In this document: in pieces, positions 7,850 to 17,122 of the stretch
How the letters are laid out: each line of letters begins with the position of its first letter
Position numbering within the stretch: position 1 is the first letter of the stretch
NCBI GenBank assembly: GCA_903828245.1
Contig: CAIKLP010000088.1
Coordinates: 1 to 43,588, forward strand
DNA from: an uncultured bacterium
Lineage (GTDB): Bacteria; Bacteroidota; Bacteroidia; Sphingobacteriales; Sphingobacteriaceae
Length of the DNA: 43,588 nt
Direction of reading: 5' to 3'
Made by a program: the position numbers and the translations under genes
The notes under the pieces: model-generated
Seen by the model: only the letters and a program-made list of their open reading frames with translations
Told to the model about the DNA's origin: nothing
Database searches by the model: none

Positions 7850-9964
7850 ATGAAAAATGCCTTACTCACTTTTTCTGCTATTATTTTATTGAATGGCTGC
7901 AAAATGAACGACACAAAAATTACCTTAATGCCCTACCCTGAAACTAAAAAAGGAACTGTCAGCGATAATTATTTCGGACAAAATATAACAGACCCTTACC
8001 GTTGGCTCGAAAACGATACCACTAAAGAAACCGCAGACTGGGTTAGCGCACAAAATGCAGTAACACAAGATTATCTTTCTCAAATTTCCTGCAGAGGAAA
8101 AGTAAAAGAGCAATTAACCGAAATTTGGAATTATGCGAAAGAGTCGGCTCCTTATAAAAAAGGCGATTACTATTTCTTTTCTAAAAATGATGGCTTACAA
8201 AACCAATCTGTTATTTATTTTAAAAAGGGCATAGATGCTGCCGAAAAAGTATTCTTAGATCCAAATAAACTATCAAGCGATGGAACAGTTGCCTTAGTTG
8301 GCCTTAGTTTCTCTAACGACTTTAAATATGCCGCTTATGCCATTGCTAGATCTGGCTCCGATTGGAACGAAATTTATGTGATTGATATTGCAAGTCAACA
8401 ATTAACAAAAGATAAAATACAATGGGTAAAATTTTCGGGTGCAGCCTGGAAAGGCGATGGCTTCTACTATAGCCGTTATGATGAACCCAAAGGTGTGAGC
8501 GAATTTTCTAATCAAAATCAATTCCAAAAAGTTTATTATCATCAATTAGGTCAAGCGCAAGCAAACGATCAATTAATTTACGAAGACAAATCGCATCCAC
8601 TCAGATACTTTGGTGCAAGTGTAACAGAAAACGAAAACTACTTAATTATTTCTGCTTCGGAAGGTACTTCGGGTAACGAAATTTTAGTACAAAACTTAAG
8701 AGCTAAAAATGATAAGCTGCATACCTTATTAAAAGGATTTAAAAATAATTACGAAGTAATAGACAATATCGACGATGAATTATTGGTATTGATGGACCAA
8801 GACGCACCGAATTATAAAGTAGTAGCTATTAATCCGGAAGCGAGTGAAAAACAAAATTGGAAAACGATTATTCCAGAGCAAAAAGATTTATTGCAGGCGG
8901 TAAGTACTGCTGGCGGTAGGTTATACGCCACCTATTTAAAAAATGCAAGCAATCAATTATGCGAATATTCGGTAGATGGAAAAAAAATAAAAGACATTGA
9001 ATTGCCTGGTATCGGTACCATTGCTTTAGCAGAAGCCAGTAACAATGAAACTAATTTTTACTTTAGTTTTAGCAACTTTACCACAGCAGGTACCATTTAT
9101 AATTTAAATACCCAGTCGGGAAAAATTGAATTATACAAAAAATCGGAGTTTAAAATTAACACCGATAATTACGAAACAAATCAAGTTTGGTTTGATTCAA
9201 AAGACGGCACTAAAATCCCCATGTTTATTGTACACAAAAAAGGAATTAAATTAGATGGTCAAAATCCATTATTACTTTATGGCTATGGTGGTTTTAATAT
9301 TAGCTTAACGCCTAGCTTTAGTGTTTCTAATTTATACTTTTTGGAAAACGGTGGAATATACGCCCAGGTTAGCTTACGAGGCGGCGGAGAGTTTGGCGAA
9401 GAATGGCACAAAGCAGGCATGTTAGATAAAAAACAAAATGTTTTTGACGACTTTATTGGCGCTGCAGAATTTTTAATAAAAGAAAAATATACTAGCAGCG
9501 AAAAATTAGCCATCAACGGACGATCAAATGGTGGCTTATTAGTTGGTGCATGTATGACGCAAAGACCAGACCTATTTAAGGTTGCACTGCCTGGTGTAGG
9601 CGTGTTAGATATGTTGCGTTACCATAAATTTACGATTGGTTGGGGTTGGGCAGTAGAATATGGATCGAGTGAATCAAAATCGCAATTTGATTACCTAATT
9701 AAATATTCTCCATTGCATAATGTAAAGCAAACTGCATATCCAGCCACATTAATTACCACAGCCGATCACGATGATCGGGTAGTACCTGCACACTCTTTTA
9801 AATTTGCAGCAACCTTGCAAGAAAATCAACAAGGAGAAAACCCCATTTTAATTCGCATAGATTCGAAAGCGGGGCACGGTGCTGGCAAACCAACGGCAAA
9901 GGTGATTGAAGAAGCGGCAGATATTTGGTCGTTCGTATTCCATCATTTAGGCATACATCCATAA
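7850..9964 (+). CDS. Prolyl oligopeptidase family serine peptidase (S9A), lipoprotein
   Basis: A 704-residue enzyme cutting short peptides after proline. It has a signal peptide with lipobox LLNGC (Cys17), so it is probably a periplasmic-side lipoprotein, a common arrangement in Bacteroidota. A seven-bladed propeller (about 80-420) is followed by the alpha/beta-hydrolase domain. The triad is Ser559 (NGRSNGGLL), Asp641 (ADHDDRVVP) and His676 (KAGHGAGK); Arg643 is the substrate-binding arginine. The opening YPETKKG...FGQNITDPYRWLE is typical. It follows gldB by 9 bases and ends just before a strong bidirectional terminator. Confidence 0.96.
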   Translation: MKNALLTFSAIILLNGCKMNDTKITLMPYPETKKGTVSDNYFGQNITDPYRWLENDTTKETADWVSAQNAVTQDYLSQISCRGKVKEQLTEIWNYAKESAPYKKGDYYFFSKNDGLQNQSVIYFKKGIDAAEKVFLDPNKLSSDGTVALVGLSFSNDFKYAAYAIARSGSDWNEIYVIDIASQQLTKDKIQWVKFSGAAWKGDGFYYSRYDEPKGVSEFSNQNQFQKVYYHQLGQAQANDQLIYEDKSHPLRYFGASVTENENYLIISASEGTSGNEILVQNLRAKNDKLHTLLKGFKNNYEVIDNIDDELLVLMDQDAPNYKVVAINPEASEKQNWKTIIPEQKDLLQAVSTAGGRLYATYLKNASNQLCEYSVDGKKIKDIELPGIGTIALAEASNNETNFYFSFSNFTTAGTIYNLNTQSGKIELYKKSEFKINTDNYETNQVWFDSKDGTKIPMFIVHKKGIKLDGQNPLLLYGYGGFNISLTPSFSVSNLYFLENGGIYAQVSLRGGGEFGEEWHKAGMLDKKQNVFDDFIGAAEFLIKEKYTSSEKLAINGRSNGGLLVGACMTQRPDLFKVALPGVGVLDMLRYHKFTIGWGWAVEYGSSESKSQFDYLIKYSPLHNVKQTAYPATLITTADHDDRVVPAHSFKFAATLQENQQGENPILIRIDSKAGHGAGKPTAKVIEEAADIWSFVFHHLGIHP

Positions 9965-9983
9965 AACCAAATTCTTATTAAAC

Positions 9984-10017
9984 AAAAAAGGCTATCAAAA
10001 TTTGATAGCCTTTTTTT
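9984..10017. terminator. Bidirectional intrinsic terminator
   Basis: An A-run, GGCTATCAAA, a minimal loop, then the complement TTTGATAGCC and seven T residues. The hairpin has U-runs when read from either strand. It lies between the convergent prolyl oligopeptidase gene and the end of the ATP synthase operon, and should stop both. Confidence 0.92.
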
Positions 10018-10033
10018 ATGCGTTGAATAAAAA

Positions 10034-10915
10034 TTACTGAGCAGCTAATGCATTTGCACCACTCACAATTTCTAAAATTTCGTTGGTAATAGAGGCTTGT
10101 CTTGCTTGGTTATAAGACAAACGCAATGCTTTTAATAATTCTCCAGCGTTTTCTGTTGCTTTATCCATTGCGGTCATACGCGCGCCATGTTCTGATGCAT
10201 GTGAATCTAACAAGGCTTTATACAACTGAATTTTAACCGAACTTGGAATTAAACCTAATACGATTTCTTCTTGCGAAGGCTCTAATAAATAATCTGCGTT
10301 GTTTTGATTAGCACTTTGATTAACCGAAGGCACCACTGGCAATAATTGCTCCGTAGTTAAAATTTGCATGGCTGCATTTTTAAATTGGTTATACACCACT
10401 TCTACCTTATCCCATTTCCCAGCCACAAAACCGCTCATTACTTCTTCTGCAATTTTATTTGCTTCATCGAAATTTAAATGATTGAATACTTCGTTGTTAT
10501 TTCCAATTACATTGAATTTGTTTCTGGTGAAATAATCTTGTGCTTTTTTACCAATGGCAATGATCTGTAAATTACCATCGCGTTTTTGTGCGTCGTATTT
10601 ATTTGCAACCAATAAGTTAGCCGCCTTAATTACATTCGCATTGAAAGCGCCAGCCAATCCACGGTTGGAAGTCACTACCACTAACAATACATTTTTAATT
10701 TCGCGTTGTTGAGTGTATGGACTTTCGTTCCCTTCTAAACTTGCCGTTAAATTTGCAAGAATATCTTTTAATTTATTTGCATAAGGTCGCATTTGAACGA
10801 TGGCATCTGTTGCTCTTTTTAATTTTGCAGCAGAAACCATTTTCATTGCTTTGGTAATCTGTTGTGTAGAGTTTACCGAAGCTATTCTAATACGTACCTC
10901 TTTTAAATTTGCCAT
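10034..10915 (-). CDS. atpG: ATP synthase F1 subunit gamma
   Basis: A 293-residue gamma subunit, the central shaft turning inside the alpha3beta3 head. The N-terminal coiled coil (MANLKEVRIRIASVNSTQQITKAMKMVSAAKL) and the C-terminal helix (YNQARQASITNEILEIVSGANAL) that meet in the rotor are both intact. The middle Rossmann-like part includes VVTSNRGLAGAFN. It is the last gene of the operon, 27 bases after atpA, and is followed by a terminator. The usual next genes atpD (beta) and atpC (epsilon) are not here, so they must sit elsewhere in the genome. Confidence 0.97.
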   Translation of the reverse strand: MANLKEVRIRIASVNSTQQITKAMKMVSAAKLKRATDAIVQMRPYANKLKDILANLTASLEGNESPYTQQREIKNVLLVVVTSNRGLAGAFNANVIKAANLLVANKYDAQKRDGNLQIIAIGKKAQDYFTRNKFNVIGNNNEVFNHLNFDEANKIAEEVMSGFVAGKWDKVEVVYNQFKNAAMQILTTEQLLPVVPSVNQSANQNNADYLLEPSQEEIVLGLIPSSVKIQLYKALLDSHASEHGARMTAMDKATENAGELLKALRLSYNQARQASITNEILEIVSGANALAAQ

Positions 10916-10942
10916 ATGCTATTTGAACAAGCTTTATTTAAA

Positions 10943-12517
10943 TTAGTATTTACTTGATAATTCTGATGCTACTTTTTCTAAAACGGAAGTAATTGAATCA
11001 TCAATTTTACCCGCTTTAATTGCATCTAATGTATCGCGGTGACGAATTTCTAATTGATTTAAAAATTCTGCTTCAAAAGCTCTCACTTTATCAACTGGAA
11101 CATTTCTCATTAAACCTTTTGTACCACAATAAATAATGGCCACTTGTTTCTCAACAGCAACTGGCGAGTATTGTCCTTGTTTCAAGATCTCTACGTTTCT
11201 TGCACCTTTCTCTAAAATAAATTTAGTAACGGCATCTAAGTCAGAACCGAATTTAGAGAAGGCCTCTAATTCGCGGTATTGCGCTTGGTCACCTTTTAAA
11301 GTACCTGCTACTTTCTTCATCGATTTAATTTGCGCCGAACCACCCACACGAGATACCGAAATACCTACGTTAATTGCTGGACGAATACCTGCGTTAAATA
11401 AATTCGACTCTAAGAAAATTTGACCATCTGTAATAGAAATTACGTTGGTTGGAATATAAGCAGAAACGTCTCCTGCTTGTGTTTCAATAATTGGCAATGC
11501 CGTTAATGAACCACCACCTTTTACTAAATGACGAATTGATTCTGGTAAATCATTCATTGATTGTGCTACCGAATCGGTTGCGTTAATTTTAGCCGCACGC
11601 TCTAGTAAACGAGAGTGAAGATAAAATACGTCACCTGGATATGCCTCACGTCCTGGTGGACGACGCAATAACAATGACACCTCACGGTATGCTACCGCTT
11701 GTTTAGATAAATCATCATAAACAATTAATGCTGGGCGACCTGTATCACGGAAAAATTCTCCGATGGCAGCGCCTGCAAATGGTGCGAAGAATTGCATTGG
11801 TGCAGGATCTGCAGCAGATGCGGCAACAATAATGGTATAAGCCATTGCGCCTTTTTCTTCTAAAGTACGAACGATGTTTGCAACGGTAGAGTTTTTCTGA
11901 CCGATAGCAACATATATACAGATAACGGCTTCGCCTCTATCGTAAAATTCTTTTTGATTAATGATGGTGTCAATCGCAACAGTTGTTTTACCTGTTTGAC
12001 GGTCACCAATAATTAATTCACGTTGACCACGACCAATTGGAATCATCGCATCGATTGCTTTCAAACCAGTTTGTAATGGTTCGTTTACTGGCTGACGATA
12101 AATTACACCTGGCGCTTTACGTTCAATTGGCATGTCGTATACATCGCCAGCAATTGGACCTTTACCATCAATTGGTAAACCTAAAGTATTTACTACACGA
12201 CCCAACATACCATCACCTACTTTAATAGAGGCAATTTTAGTAGTTCTTTTAATCGTATCACCTTCTTTGATAGAATCAGAACTTCCCAACAATACCACAC
12301 CCACGTTGTCTTCTTCTAAGTTTAACACGATACCTTGCAAACCTTTGTCGAATTCTACTAACTCTCCTGATTGAACTTTAGTTAATCCGTAAACACGCGC
12401 AATACCGTCTCCCACTTGGAGTACTGTACCTACTTCTTCTAATTCCGCTGCTGATTTAAAGCCCGCCAATTGTTGTCTTAAAATTGCCGATACTTCATCT
12501 GGTCTTACATCTACCAT
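10943..12517 (-). CDS. atpA: ATP synthase F1 subunit alpha
   Basis: A 524-residue regulatory nucleotide-binding subunit. It has the Walker A loop GDRQTGKTT (171-179), the Walker B strand ALIVYDD, and the arginine finger in [13 protein letters not shown] that reaches the neighbouring beta active site. The beta-barrel N-terminal domain (about 30-95) and helical C-terminal domain are complete. It lies 43 bases after atpH and 27 before atpG in the minus-strand operon. The sequence is highly conserved and the length is normal. Confidence 0.98.
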   Translation of the reverse strand: MVDVRPDEVSAILRQQLAGFKSAAELEEVGTVLQVGDGIARVYGLTKVQSGELVEFDKGLQGIVLNLEEDNVGVVLLGSSDSIKEGDTIKRTTKIASIKVGDGMLGRVVNTLGLPIDGKGPIAGDVYDMPIERKAPGVIYRQPVNEPLQTGLKAIDAMIPIGRGQRELIIGDRQTGKTTVAIDTIINQKEFYDRGEAVICIYVAIGQKNSTVANIVRTLEEKGAMAYTIIVAASAADPAPMQFFAPFAGAAIGEFFRDTGRPALIVYDDLSKQAVAYREVSLLLRRPPGREAYPGDVFYLHSRLLERAAKINATDSVAQSMNDLPESIRHLVKGGGSLTALPIIETQAGDVSAYIPTNVISITDGQIFLESNLFNAGIRPAINVGISVSRVGGSAQIKSMKKVAGTLKGDQAQYRELEAFSKFGSDLDAVTKFILEKGARNVEILKQGQYSPVAVEKQVAIIYCGTKGLMRNVPVDKVRAFEAEFLNQLEIRHRDTLDAIKAGKIDDSITSVLEKVASELSSKY

Positions 12518-12560
12518 ATCTTGTTTTATTTATTTTTCGATTAAAAATTTTTTATAATTA

Positions 12561-13097
12561 TTATGAATTAAATTCTTTTTTCAATAACACTAAGCTCTTG
12601 GCAATACTGGTATCAAATTGTTTATCGCCAACGGTTAATACAAAACCACCGATTAAATCTGCGTCCACTTTTTTAACTAATATCACTTGCTTACCGGTTG
12701 CCGCAACAACTGCTTCAATCATTTTTGTTTCTGCATCTGCCGTTAAAGCCGTTGCCGAAACTACTGTTGCGGTAATGATGCCTTTATTTTCGTTGTATTG
12801 TCTGATAAATTCTTTTCCTGTTTCGTATAATACTCCCGCTCTGCTTTTAGAAACCATGATGTTAAAAAAAGTTTGTGTGGCTGCGTTTACTTTGGAAGCA
12901 AAAATATCTTTCAAAATTCCTGCTTTTTTATCTTGTGGTACAATTGGATTTTTCAAAACAGCTTGTAATTCCGAACTACCTTTTAAAGTATCCGTAAATA
13001 AATTCATATCTGCTTTGATTGCCTCCAACTCATTGCGTTCAATGGCTAAATCAATTAATGCTTTCGCGTACCTAGAAGCTACTCTTATTTCTGACAT
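12561..13097 (-). CDS. atpH: ATP synthase F1 subunit delta
   Basis: A 178-residue delta (OSCP-like) subunit, which ties the top of the alpha3beta3 head to the b-subunit stalk. The family's N-terminal helical bundle opens with VASRYAKALIDLA, and the C-terminal part has the typical strand ADLIGGFVLTVGDKQFDTSI before the last helix (SLVLLKKEF). It lies between atpF (50 bases) and atpA (43 bases). A longer open frame on the opposite strand covers the gene, but it encodes nothing recognisable and is a shadow. Confidence 0.95.
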   Translation of the reverse strand: MSEIRVASRYAKALIDLAIERNELEAIKADMNLFTDTLKGSSELQAVLKNPIVPQDKKAGILKDIFASKVNAATQTFFNIMVSKSRAGVLYETGKEFIRQYNENKGIITATVVSATALTADAETKMIEAVVAATGKQVILVKKVDADLIGGFVLTVGDKQFDTSIAKSLVLLKKEFNS

Positions 13098-13147
13098 TTT
13101 ATTTAGACTATTTTTGGAATGCTATTAAAGCACACCATAAAATTGAT

Positions 13148-13642
13148 TTAACTTAATTTTACTTCTTTTAATAAATCTGCAACCAATGCTTCTTGTTTAG
13201 CTTTGTCGGCTAACTGATTACGCAATACTTTTTCTGCAATTTCGATAGACAAATTGGCTACTTGCGATTTTACTTCGGCAAGCGCTGCAACTTTTTGATT
13301 ATCGATTTCTACTTTTGCTTTGGCAATCATTTTGTTAGCTTCTGTTTGCGCAATGCCTTTAGCATCTGCCACCATATTATCTCTTAATTGCTTTGCTTCT
13401 TTTAAAATAGTATCGCGCTCTGATCTTGCAACTTTTAATAATTGCTCACTCTCGTTGTTTAATCTTGTTAATTCTTCTTTTGCTTTTTCTGCAGAAGACA
13501 AAGCGTCTTCGATAGATTGCTCACGCTCTGCAAGTGCTTGCATGATTGGTTTCCAAGCAAATTTGCCTAAAACAAAAATCAATATTAAGAATGCTATCGT
13601 TGTCCAAAAAACTAATCCAATACTTGGGGTTACTAATTCCAT
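13148..13642 (-). CDS. atpF: ATP synthase Fo subunit b
   Basis: A 164-residue peripheral stalk subunit. One membrane helix (about 9-28, LVFWTTIAFLILIFVLG) is followed by the FAWKPIMQALAERE hinge and a long charged, Ala/Lys/Glu-rich coiled coil to the C-terminus, as in all b subunits. There is no second b-type gene in the window, so the stalk is probably a homodimer. It lies about 80 bases downstream of atpE, and that gap holds a strong hairpin. Confidence 0.96.
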   Translation of the reverse strand: MELVTPSIGLVFWTTIAFLILIFVLGKFAWKPIMQALAEREQSIEDALSSAEKAKEELTRLNNESEQLLKVARSERDTILKEAKQLRDNMVADAKGIAQTEANKMIAKAKVEIDNQKVAALAEVKSQVANLSIEIAEKVLRNQLADKAKQEALVADLLKEVKLS

Positions 13643-13685
13643 TTTTTTATGCTGATTTAAAATCGTTAATGTTTAAAATAAAGAG

Positions 13686-13710
13686 AGTCTGTAACCAATC
13701 GTTACAGACT
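13686..13710 (-). promoter_or_regulatory. RNA hairpin in the atpE-atpF gap
   Basis: A perfect 10-base-pair inverted repeat: AGTCTGTAAC (13686-13695), a 5-base loop, then GTTACAGACT (13701-13710). It can extend by about three more pairs with one bulge. On the mRNA it begins about 13 bases after the atpE stop. There is no clean U-run after it, so it is unlikely to be a full terminator. A barrier to 3' decay or a partial attenuator that raises c-subunit output over downstream genes fits better. Confidence 0.75.
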
Positions 13711-13723
13711 TCTTTACAACGGA

Positions 13724-13945
<222 letters not shown>

Positions 13946-13972
13946 TTATATTTGGTTAAACAATAATTCTAA

Positions 13973-15130
13973 TTAATGGTGATCTTCTGCATGTGGTTCT
14001 TCTACTGCCATTCCGATAAATAGCGCCGCCAACATGGTAAAAATATATGCTTGTAAAAATGCAACTAATAATTCAATTACACTGATAAACACCGTAAATG
14101 GAACTGCAACTGTTGCTATAACTGCAGATTTAAAAATAAATATCAAAGAGATTAAACTCAATACTAAAATGTGTCCTGCAGTAATGTTTGCAAACAAACG
14201 AATCATTAAAGCAATTGGCTTGGTAAACATTCCGAAAATTTCTACCGGTACTAATAATGGATATAACCACCAAGGCACGTGAGGTGCAAAAATATGACTC
14301 CAGTATACCTTACCACCATTTACTGTAATAACGATAAAAGTAACTAATGCCAATACCATGGTAAATGCAATATTACCCGAAACATTCGCTCCTCCTGGAA
14401 AGAAAGGAATTAAACCCATCATATTATTGATCCAGATAAAGAAGAAAATAGTTAACAGAAAGGGCATGAACTTCGCGTATTTCTTACCTAAGTTGGGCTT
14501 AGCTACATCATCTCTCACAAATAAGATGATTGGTTCTATCATAGACTGAAAACCTTTAGGTGCCTTACCAACCGTATTTTTATACGCTTTTGCTACGCTT
14601 AAGAAGATGAACAACAATAAAGTAACAGATATTAATAAAGAGCAAACGTTTTTAGTAATAGAAATATCGATGATTGTTTTGGTTGCTGCTTCGTCTATTT
14701 CGTTTTCGGCATTTAACACAACAATTTTATTTTCTTCAATTTTGTAAGTATAATTTGCCGTAGTGTAGGCTTGCTCTCCATGATGGAAATGACTCGAAGA
14801 AAATACTTCTAACCCTTTGGGTGTATATAAAATGATTGGCAATGGCAACGAAGTATGACCCCATAAATGCCAATCGTGCGAATCTGCAATATGTTCTAAT
14901 ATTAATTCGGAAGGGTTGAATTTTTCTTCTTTGGCTTTTTCGTGCGATGTTGCTGAATTTTCAGCTTCGACAGCAGTACTATCTTGAACTCCTACATTGG
15001 CGTCGGCATGTTCCGAATCTGCATTTTTTACAGGCTCATTGGCAAATAAAATTGCCGAGCTGAAGCTTAAAATAGCAAATACAAGGATGAATTTATTTAG
15101 ATTCGGTTTAAAAAGGCCTATTATGCGCAT
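13973..15130 (-). CDS. atpB: ATP synthase Fo subunit a, with long exported N-terminal extension
   Basis: A 385-residue a subunit carrying the proton half-channels. The essential arginine is Arg311 in ALMIRLFANITAGHILV. About 120 residues longer than the E. coli protein, it starts with a signal-peptide-like stretch (FILVFAILSFSSAILFANE), then a polar, Glu/Ala-rich segment and a His-rich one (HIADSHDWHLWGH, SSHFHHGEQ) before the membrane core from about residue 165. Such extensions are common in Bacteroidota a subunits, and the segment should lie in the periplasm. The protein ends with a second acidic/His tail (EEPHAEDHH). It is followed by atpE. Confidence 0.96.
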   Translation of the reverse strand: MRIIGLFKPNLNKFILVFAILSFSSAILFANEPVKNADSEHADANVGVQDSTAVEAENSATSHEKAKEEKFNPSELILEHIADSHDWHLWGHTSLPLPIILYTPKGLEVFSSSHFHHGEQAYTTANYTYKIEENKIVVLNAENEIDEAATKTIIDISITKNVCSLLISVTLLLFIFLSVAKAYKNTVGKAPKGFQSMIEPIILFVRDDVAKPNLGKKYAKFMPFLLTIFFFIWINNMMGLIPFFPGGANVSGNIAFTMVLALVTFIVITVNGGKVYWSHIFAPHVPWWLYPLLVPVEIFGMFTKPIALMIRLFANITAGHILVLSLISLIFIFKSAVIATVAVPFTVFISVIELLVAFLQAYIFTMLAALFIGMAVEEPHAEDHH

Positions 15131-15143
15131 TTAGATTGAGTTT

Positions 15144-15542
15144 TTATTGTATTTTTTGAGCGCGCAAGTTATACAATAAGGAATAAACTTCAAAGGCAGA
15201 ATAGATAAAATATAAAATAAAGAAATTGCTTAAAAATTGAAGCTTCCCCACCTTATGCGAATAAACATATATTAAGGCGAAAACCATGGTTAATAATAAC
15301 TTGGTAGCTATTCCACCCATGATAAAAATGATGGCATTTTCGCCACCTTTTTTGATGCCTGCCATGGATATTTGGAAAGCAGCATAGGTTATGCTAGCAA
15401 AAAAAGCAAAAAAGAGGTAAATATCGGCAGAAATTAAGCCGCTGGTGTTCGGATTATCGCGCATTACGTAAATGGAACTGAAGATAATTGCGCTGATAAT
15501 GGTAAATACCGGCGAAAATGGGAAAAGTTTATTTTTTGTCAT
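15144..15542 (-). CDS. Small four-helix membrane protein in the AtpI position of the ATP synthase operon
   Basis: A 132-residue hydrophobic protein with about four membrane segments (about 9-27, 40-60, 71-95, 103-120). I do not recognise a conserved motif. It lies directly before atpB and overlaps the AtpZ-like gene by 14 bases, so it is translated with the complex. In many bacteria a small membrane protein here (AtpI) helps c-ring assembly. By position this is the Bacteroidota counterpart, but homology to AtpI is not shown by the sequence. Confidence 0.7.
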   Translation of the reverse strand: MTKNKLFPFSPVFTIISAIIFSSIYVMRDNPNTSGLISADIYLFFAFFASITYAAFQISMAGIKKGGENAIIFIMGGIATKLLLTMVFALIYVYSHKVGKLQFLSNFFILYFIYSAFEVYSLLYNLRAQKIQ

Positions 15543-15738
15543 GGTTATTTCTTCTAACTTGTTTTACGACCAAGTATAAACCAGCAGCAATGCCTACAAT
15601 AACCATTAATGCCGTAAAAACAGGTGTTTGGGTAGCATAATAATGATCTATTTTTTGGCCTAGGTAGGCGCAAAGCCCTATACTGGCTAACAGTTGAAAG
15701 GCGATACTGGAATATTGGGCATAAGGATTATTGTCCAT
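15529..15738 (-). CDS. AtpZ/AtpI-family protein (F0F1-ATPase-associated)
   Basis: A 69-residue protein with two membrane helices (about 9-27 and 37-57) joined by a short loop with the GQKIDHYYATQTP motif, the pattern of the AtpZ family (small ATP synthase operon proteins, suggested Mg2+/Ca2+ transporters or assembly factors). It overlaps the bactofilin gene stop by 11 bases and the next gene by 14 bases, so expression is tightly coupled. The exact function in Bacteroidota is not known. Confidence 0.82.
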   Translation of the reverse strand: MDNNPYAQYSSIAFQLLASIGLCAYLGQKIDHYYATQTPVFTALMVIVGIAAGLYLVVKQVRRNNHDKK

Positions 15739-16123
15739 CTTCCTCTCGCGGCAAAATTGGCAATACGCCCATATGACAATGGCCAGTAAATACAGCGCCC
15801 GCTTCTACAATCAATTTATTGGTGATTAAATTGCCTTCTACTTTGGCGGTAGATTTCAAAAATAAAGTATCGTTAACGGTAATATTCCCTTTTACAATAC
15901 CACTGACGTCGGCGCTAGTGCCATTGATATTGCCAATGACAATACCCGTGCCACCCATCACCACTTTTGCTTTAGCATCAACATGACCGGTGATTTCACC
16001 ATCTATACGAATATCGCCTTTACAAGTGATATCGCCTGTTATACAAGTACCCACCCCAATTAAATTGATGGAGCCACTTTGAACGTTTTCTGTGGTGGTG
16101 ATATGTTCTTTTTTTGTAAACAT
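15728..16123 (-). CDS. Bactofilin (polymer-forming cytoskeletal protein)
   Basis: A 131-residue bactofilin. I chose the ATG at 16123 because it falls 4 bases after the M23 gene stop; a longer frame to 16201 would overlap that gene heavily. The core (about 15-115) is a right-handed beta-helix with the repeating hydrophobic/Gly pattern of the family (TCITGDITCKGDIRIDGEITGHVDAK is not quoted in full here; the repeats run at about 25-105). Bactofilins form filaments on the inner membrane that place cell-wall enzymes. In several bacteria a bactofilin is encoded beside an M23 peptidase, as here, and the pair works together on cell shape. Confidence 0.9.
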   Translation of the reverse strand: MFTKKEHITTTENVQSGSINLIGVGTCITGDITCKGDIRIDGEITGHVDAKAKVVMGGTGIVIGNINGTSADVSGIVKGNITVNDTLFLKSTAKVEGNLITNKLIVEAGAVFTGHCHMGVLPILPREEDGQ

Positions 16124-16127
16124 CTGC

Positions 16128-16997
16128 TTAAAAATGAATGTAATTGATAGGGTTAACCGCATTCCCTCTATACCATAACTCAAAATGTAAATGCGGACCA
16201 TTTGATAGTTCGCCAGTAGCGCCTACAATGGCTACCGGCTCTCCAACTCTTACAAAGTTACCAACTTTTTTCAAAAGCACCGCGTTGTGCTTGTAGATAG
16301 AAACCAAATCGTTACTATGTTGGATGGCAATTACATAGCCATTTTCTGTGGTCCAAGCGCCAAATACAACCGTTCCTTCTAAAGCAGCTTTAATGGTTTC
16401 GCCTTTAGCCGTGGCAATATCGATTCCAAAATGGTTATTACGGGTGTTGAATTTTTCTTTGACGCTTCCCTTTACAGGCGTAAAGAAAGCGTAACCTGCA
16501 ATGCCTGATACCTTTTTAGGAGCATCTGCAGCGGCAATACCATATTGATTCTGATCTTCAATCATCATCCTTAACATAGAATCTTCGGCAGGTTTTGCGC
16601 CAATTCTAAAATTAGTGTCTATTAATTGCGGTTTGCTATGAATATTTAGGGTATCGTTACTGCCAGCCTTGCCATTAATGACTTGCTTGATATTGTCGAT
16701 ATATTGATCGTTCGAAGCAAGCAAATCTTCTAGAGAGTCTACTTTTAAAGACATTTGAGCAATATCTCTGCGTAGCGAAACATCTGCATAGCCTGGAATA
16801 TATTCTTTTAAGGGTGTAAAAATTAAAATAGAAGTAACCAAAGTAATGAGCATCACCAAAAGTAAACTCGATACGATGAACACATTTAAACGATTAAGGG
16901 TAAAGGCTGCTTTTTCTTCGAATGTATCGTCATTCAAGAAAACAATCTTGTAATTAACTTTTAATCGTGCTAATAAGGATTTCTTCTTTTGTACCAT
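16128..16997 (-). CDS. M23-family peptidoglycan endopeptidase, membrane-anchored
   Basis: A 289-residue protein with a short cytoplasmic lead, one membrane segment (about 38-62), a predicted coiled region (about 75-105) and an M23/LytM domain (about 170-289). All zinc ligands are present: HFGID (the HxxxD motif) and the C-terminal HLH in GPHLHFELWYRG. It should therefore be an active cutter of peptide cross-links, not a degenerate activator. It lies first in the minus-strand operon, 4 bases before the bactofilin gene, and is divergent from porW. Confidence 0.95.
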   Translation of the reverse strand: MVQKKKSLLARLKVNYKIVFLNDDTFEEKAAFTLNRLNVFIVSSLLLVMLITLVTSILIFTPLKEYIPGYADVSLRRDIAQMSLKVDSLEDLLASNDQYIDNIKQVINGKAGSNDTLNIHSKPQLIDTNFRIGAKPAEDSMLRMMIEDQNQYGIAAADAPKKVSGIAGYAFFTPVKGSVKEKFNTRNNHFGIDIATAKGETIKAALEGTVVFGAWTTENGYVIAIQHSNDLVSIYKHNAVLLKKVGNFVRVGEPVAIVGATGELSNGPHLHFELWYRGNAVNPINYIHF

Positions 16998-17082
16998 TAT
17001 TATTGCAAATTAAACCAATTTTCTTGAAAAGGACCTCTTTTTCATTATCGATTAAAAAACAATAATAATTGAGGAAATAAAA

Positions 17083-17090
17083 TAAATTTG
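17083..17090 (+). promoter_or_regulatory. Putative -7 element upstream of porW
   Basis: TAAATTTG matches TAnnTTTG exactly, about 33 bases before the porW start. No TTTG lies at the expected 19-21 base spacing upstream, so support is partial. Confidence 0.35.
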
Positions 17091-17122
17091 TAATCCGTTA
17101 GTATAGCTAACCTAACAAAAGA

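Noticed and set aside
7840-7850. Missing gldC next to gldB considered as a deletion
   Set aside because: No remnant of gldC is visible and many Bacteroidota have the gene elsewhere; absence from this window alone means little.
12484-13128. 214-codon plus-strand open frame, longer than atpH beneath it
   Set aside because: It is antisense to the clear delta subunit gene, shows no recognisable domain, and has a Ser/Leu/Asn-rich composition typical of shadow frames.
16124-16201. Longer bactofilin start
   Set aside because: It would overlap the M23 gene by about 75 bases and add an unrelated hydrophobic leader; the ATG at 16123 sits just after the M23 stop.
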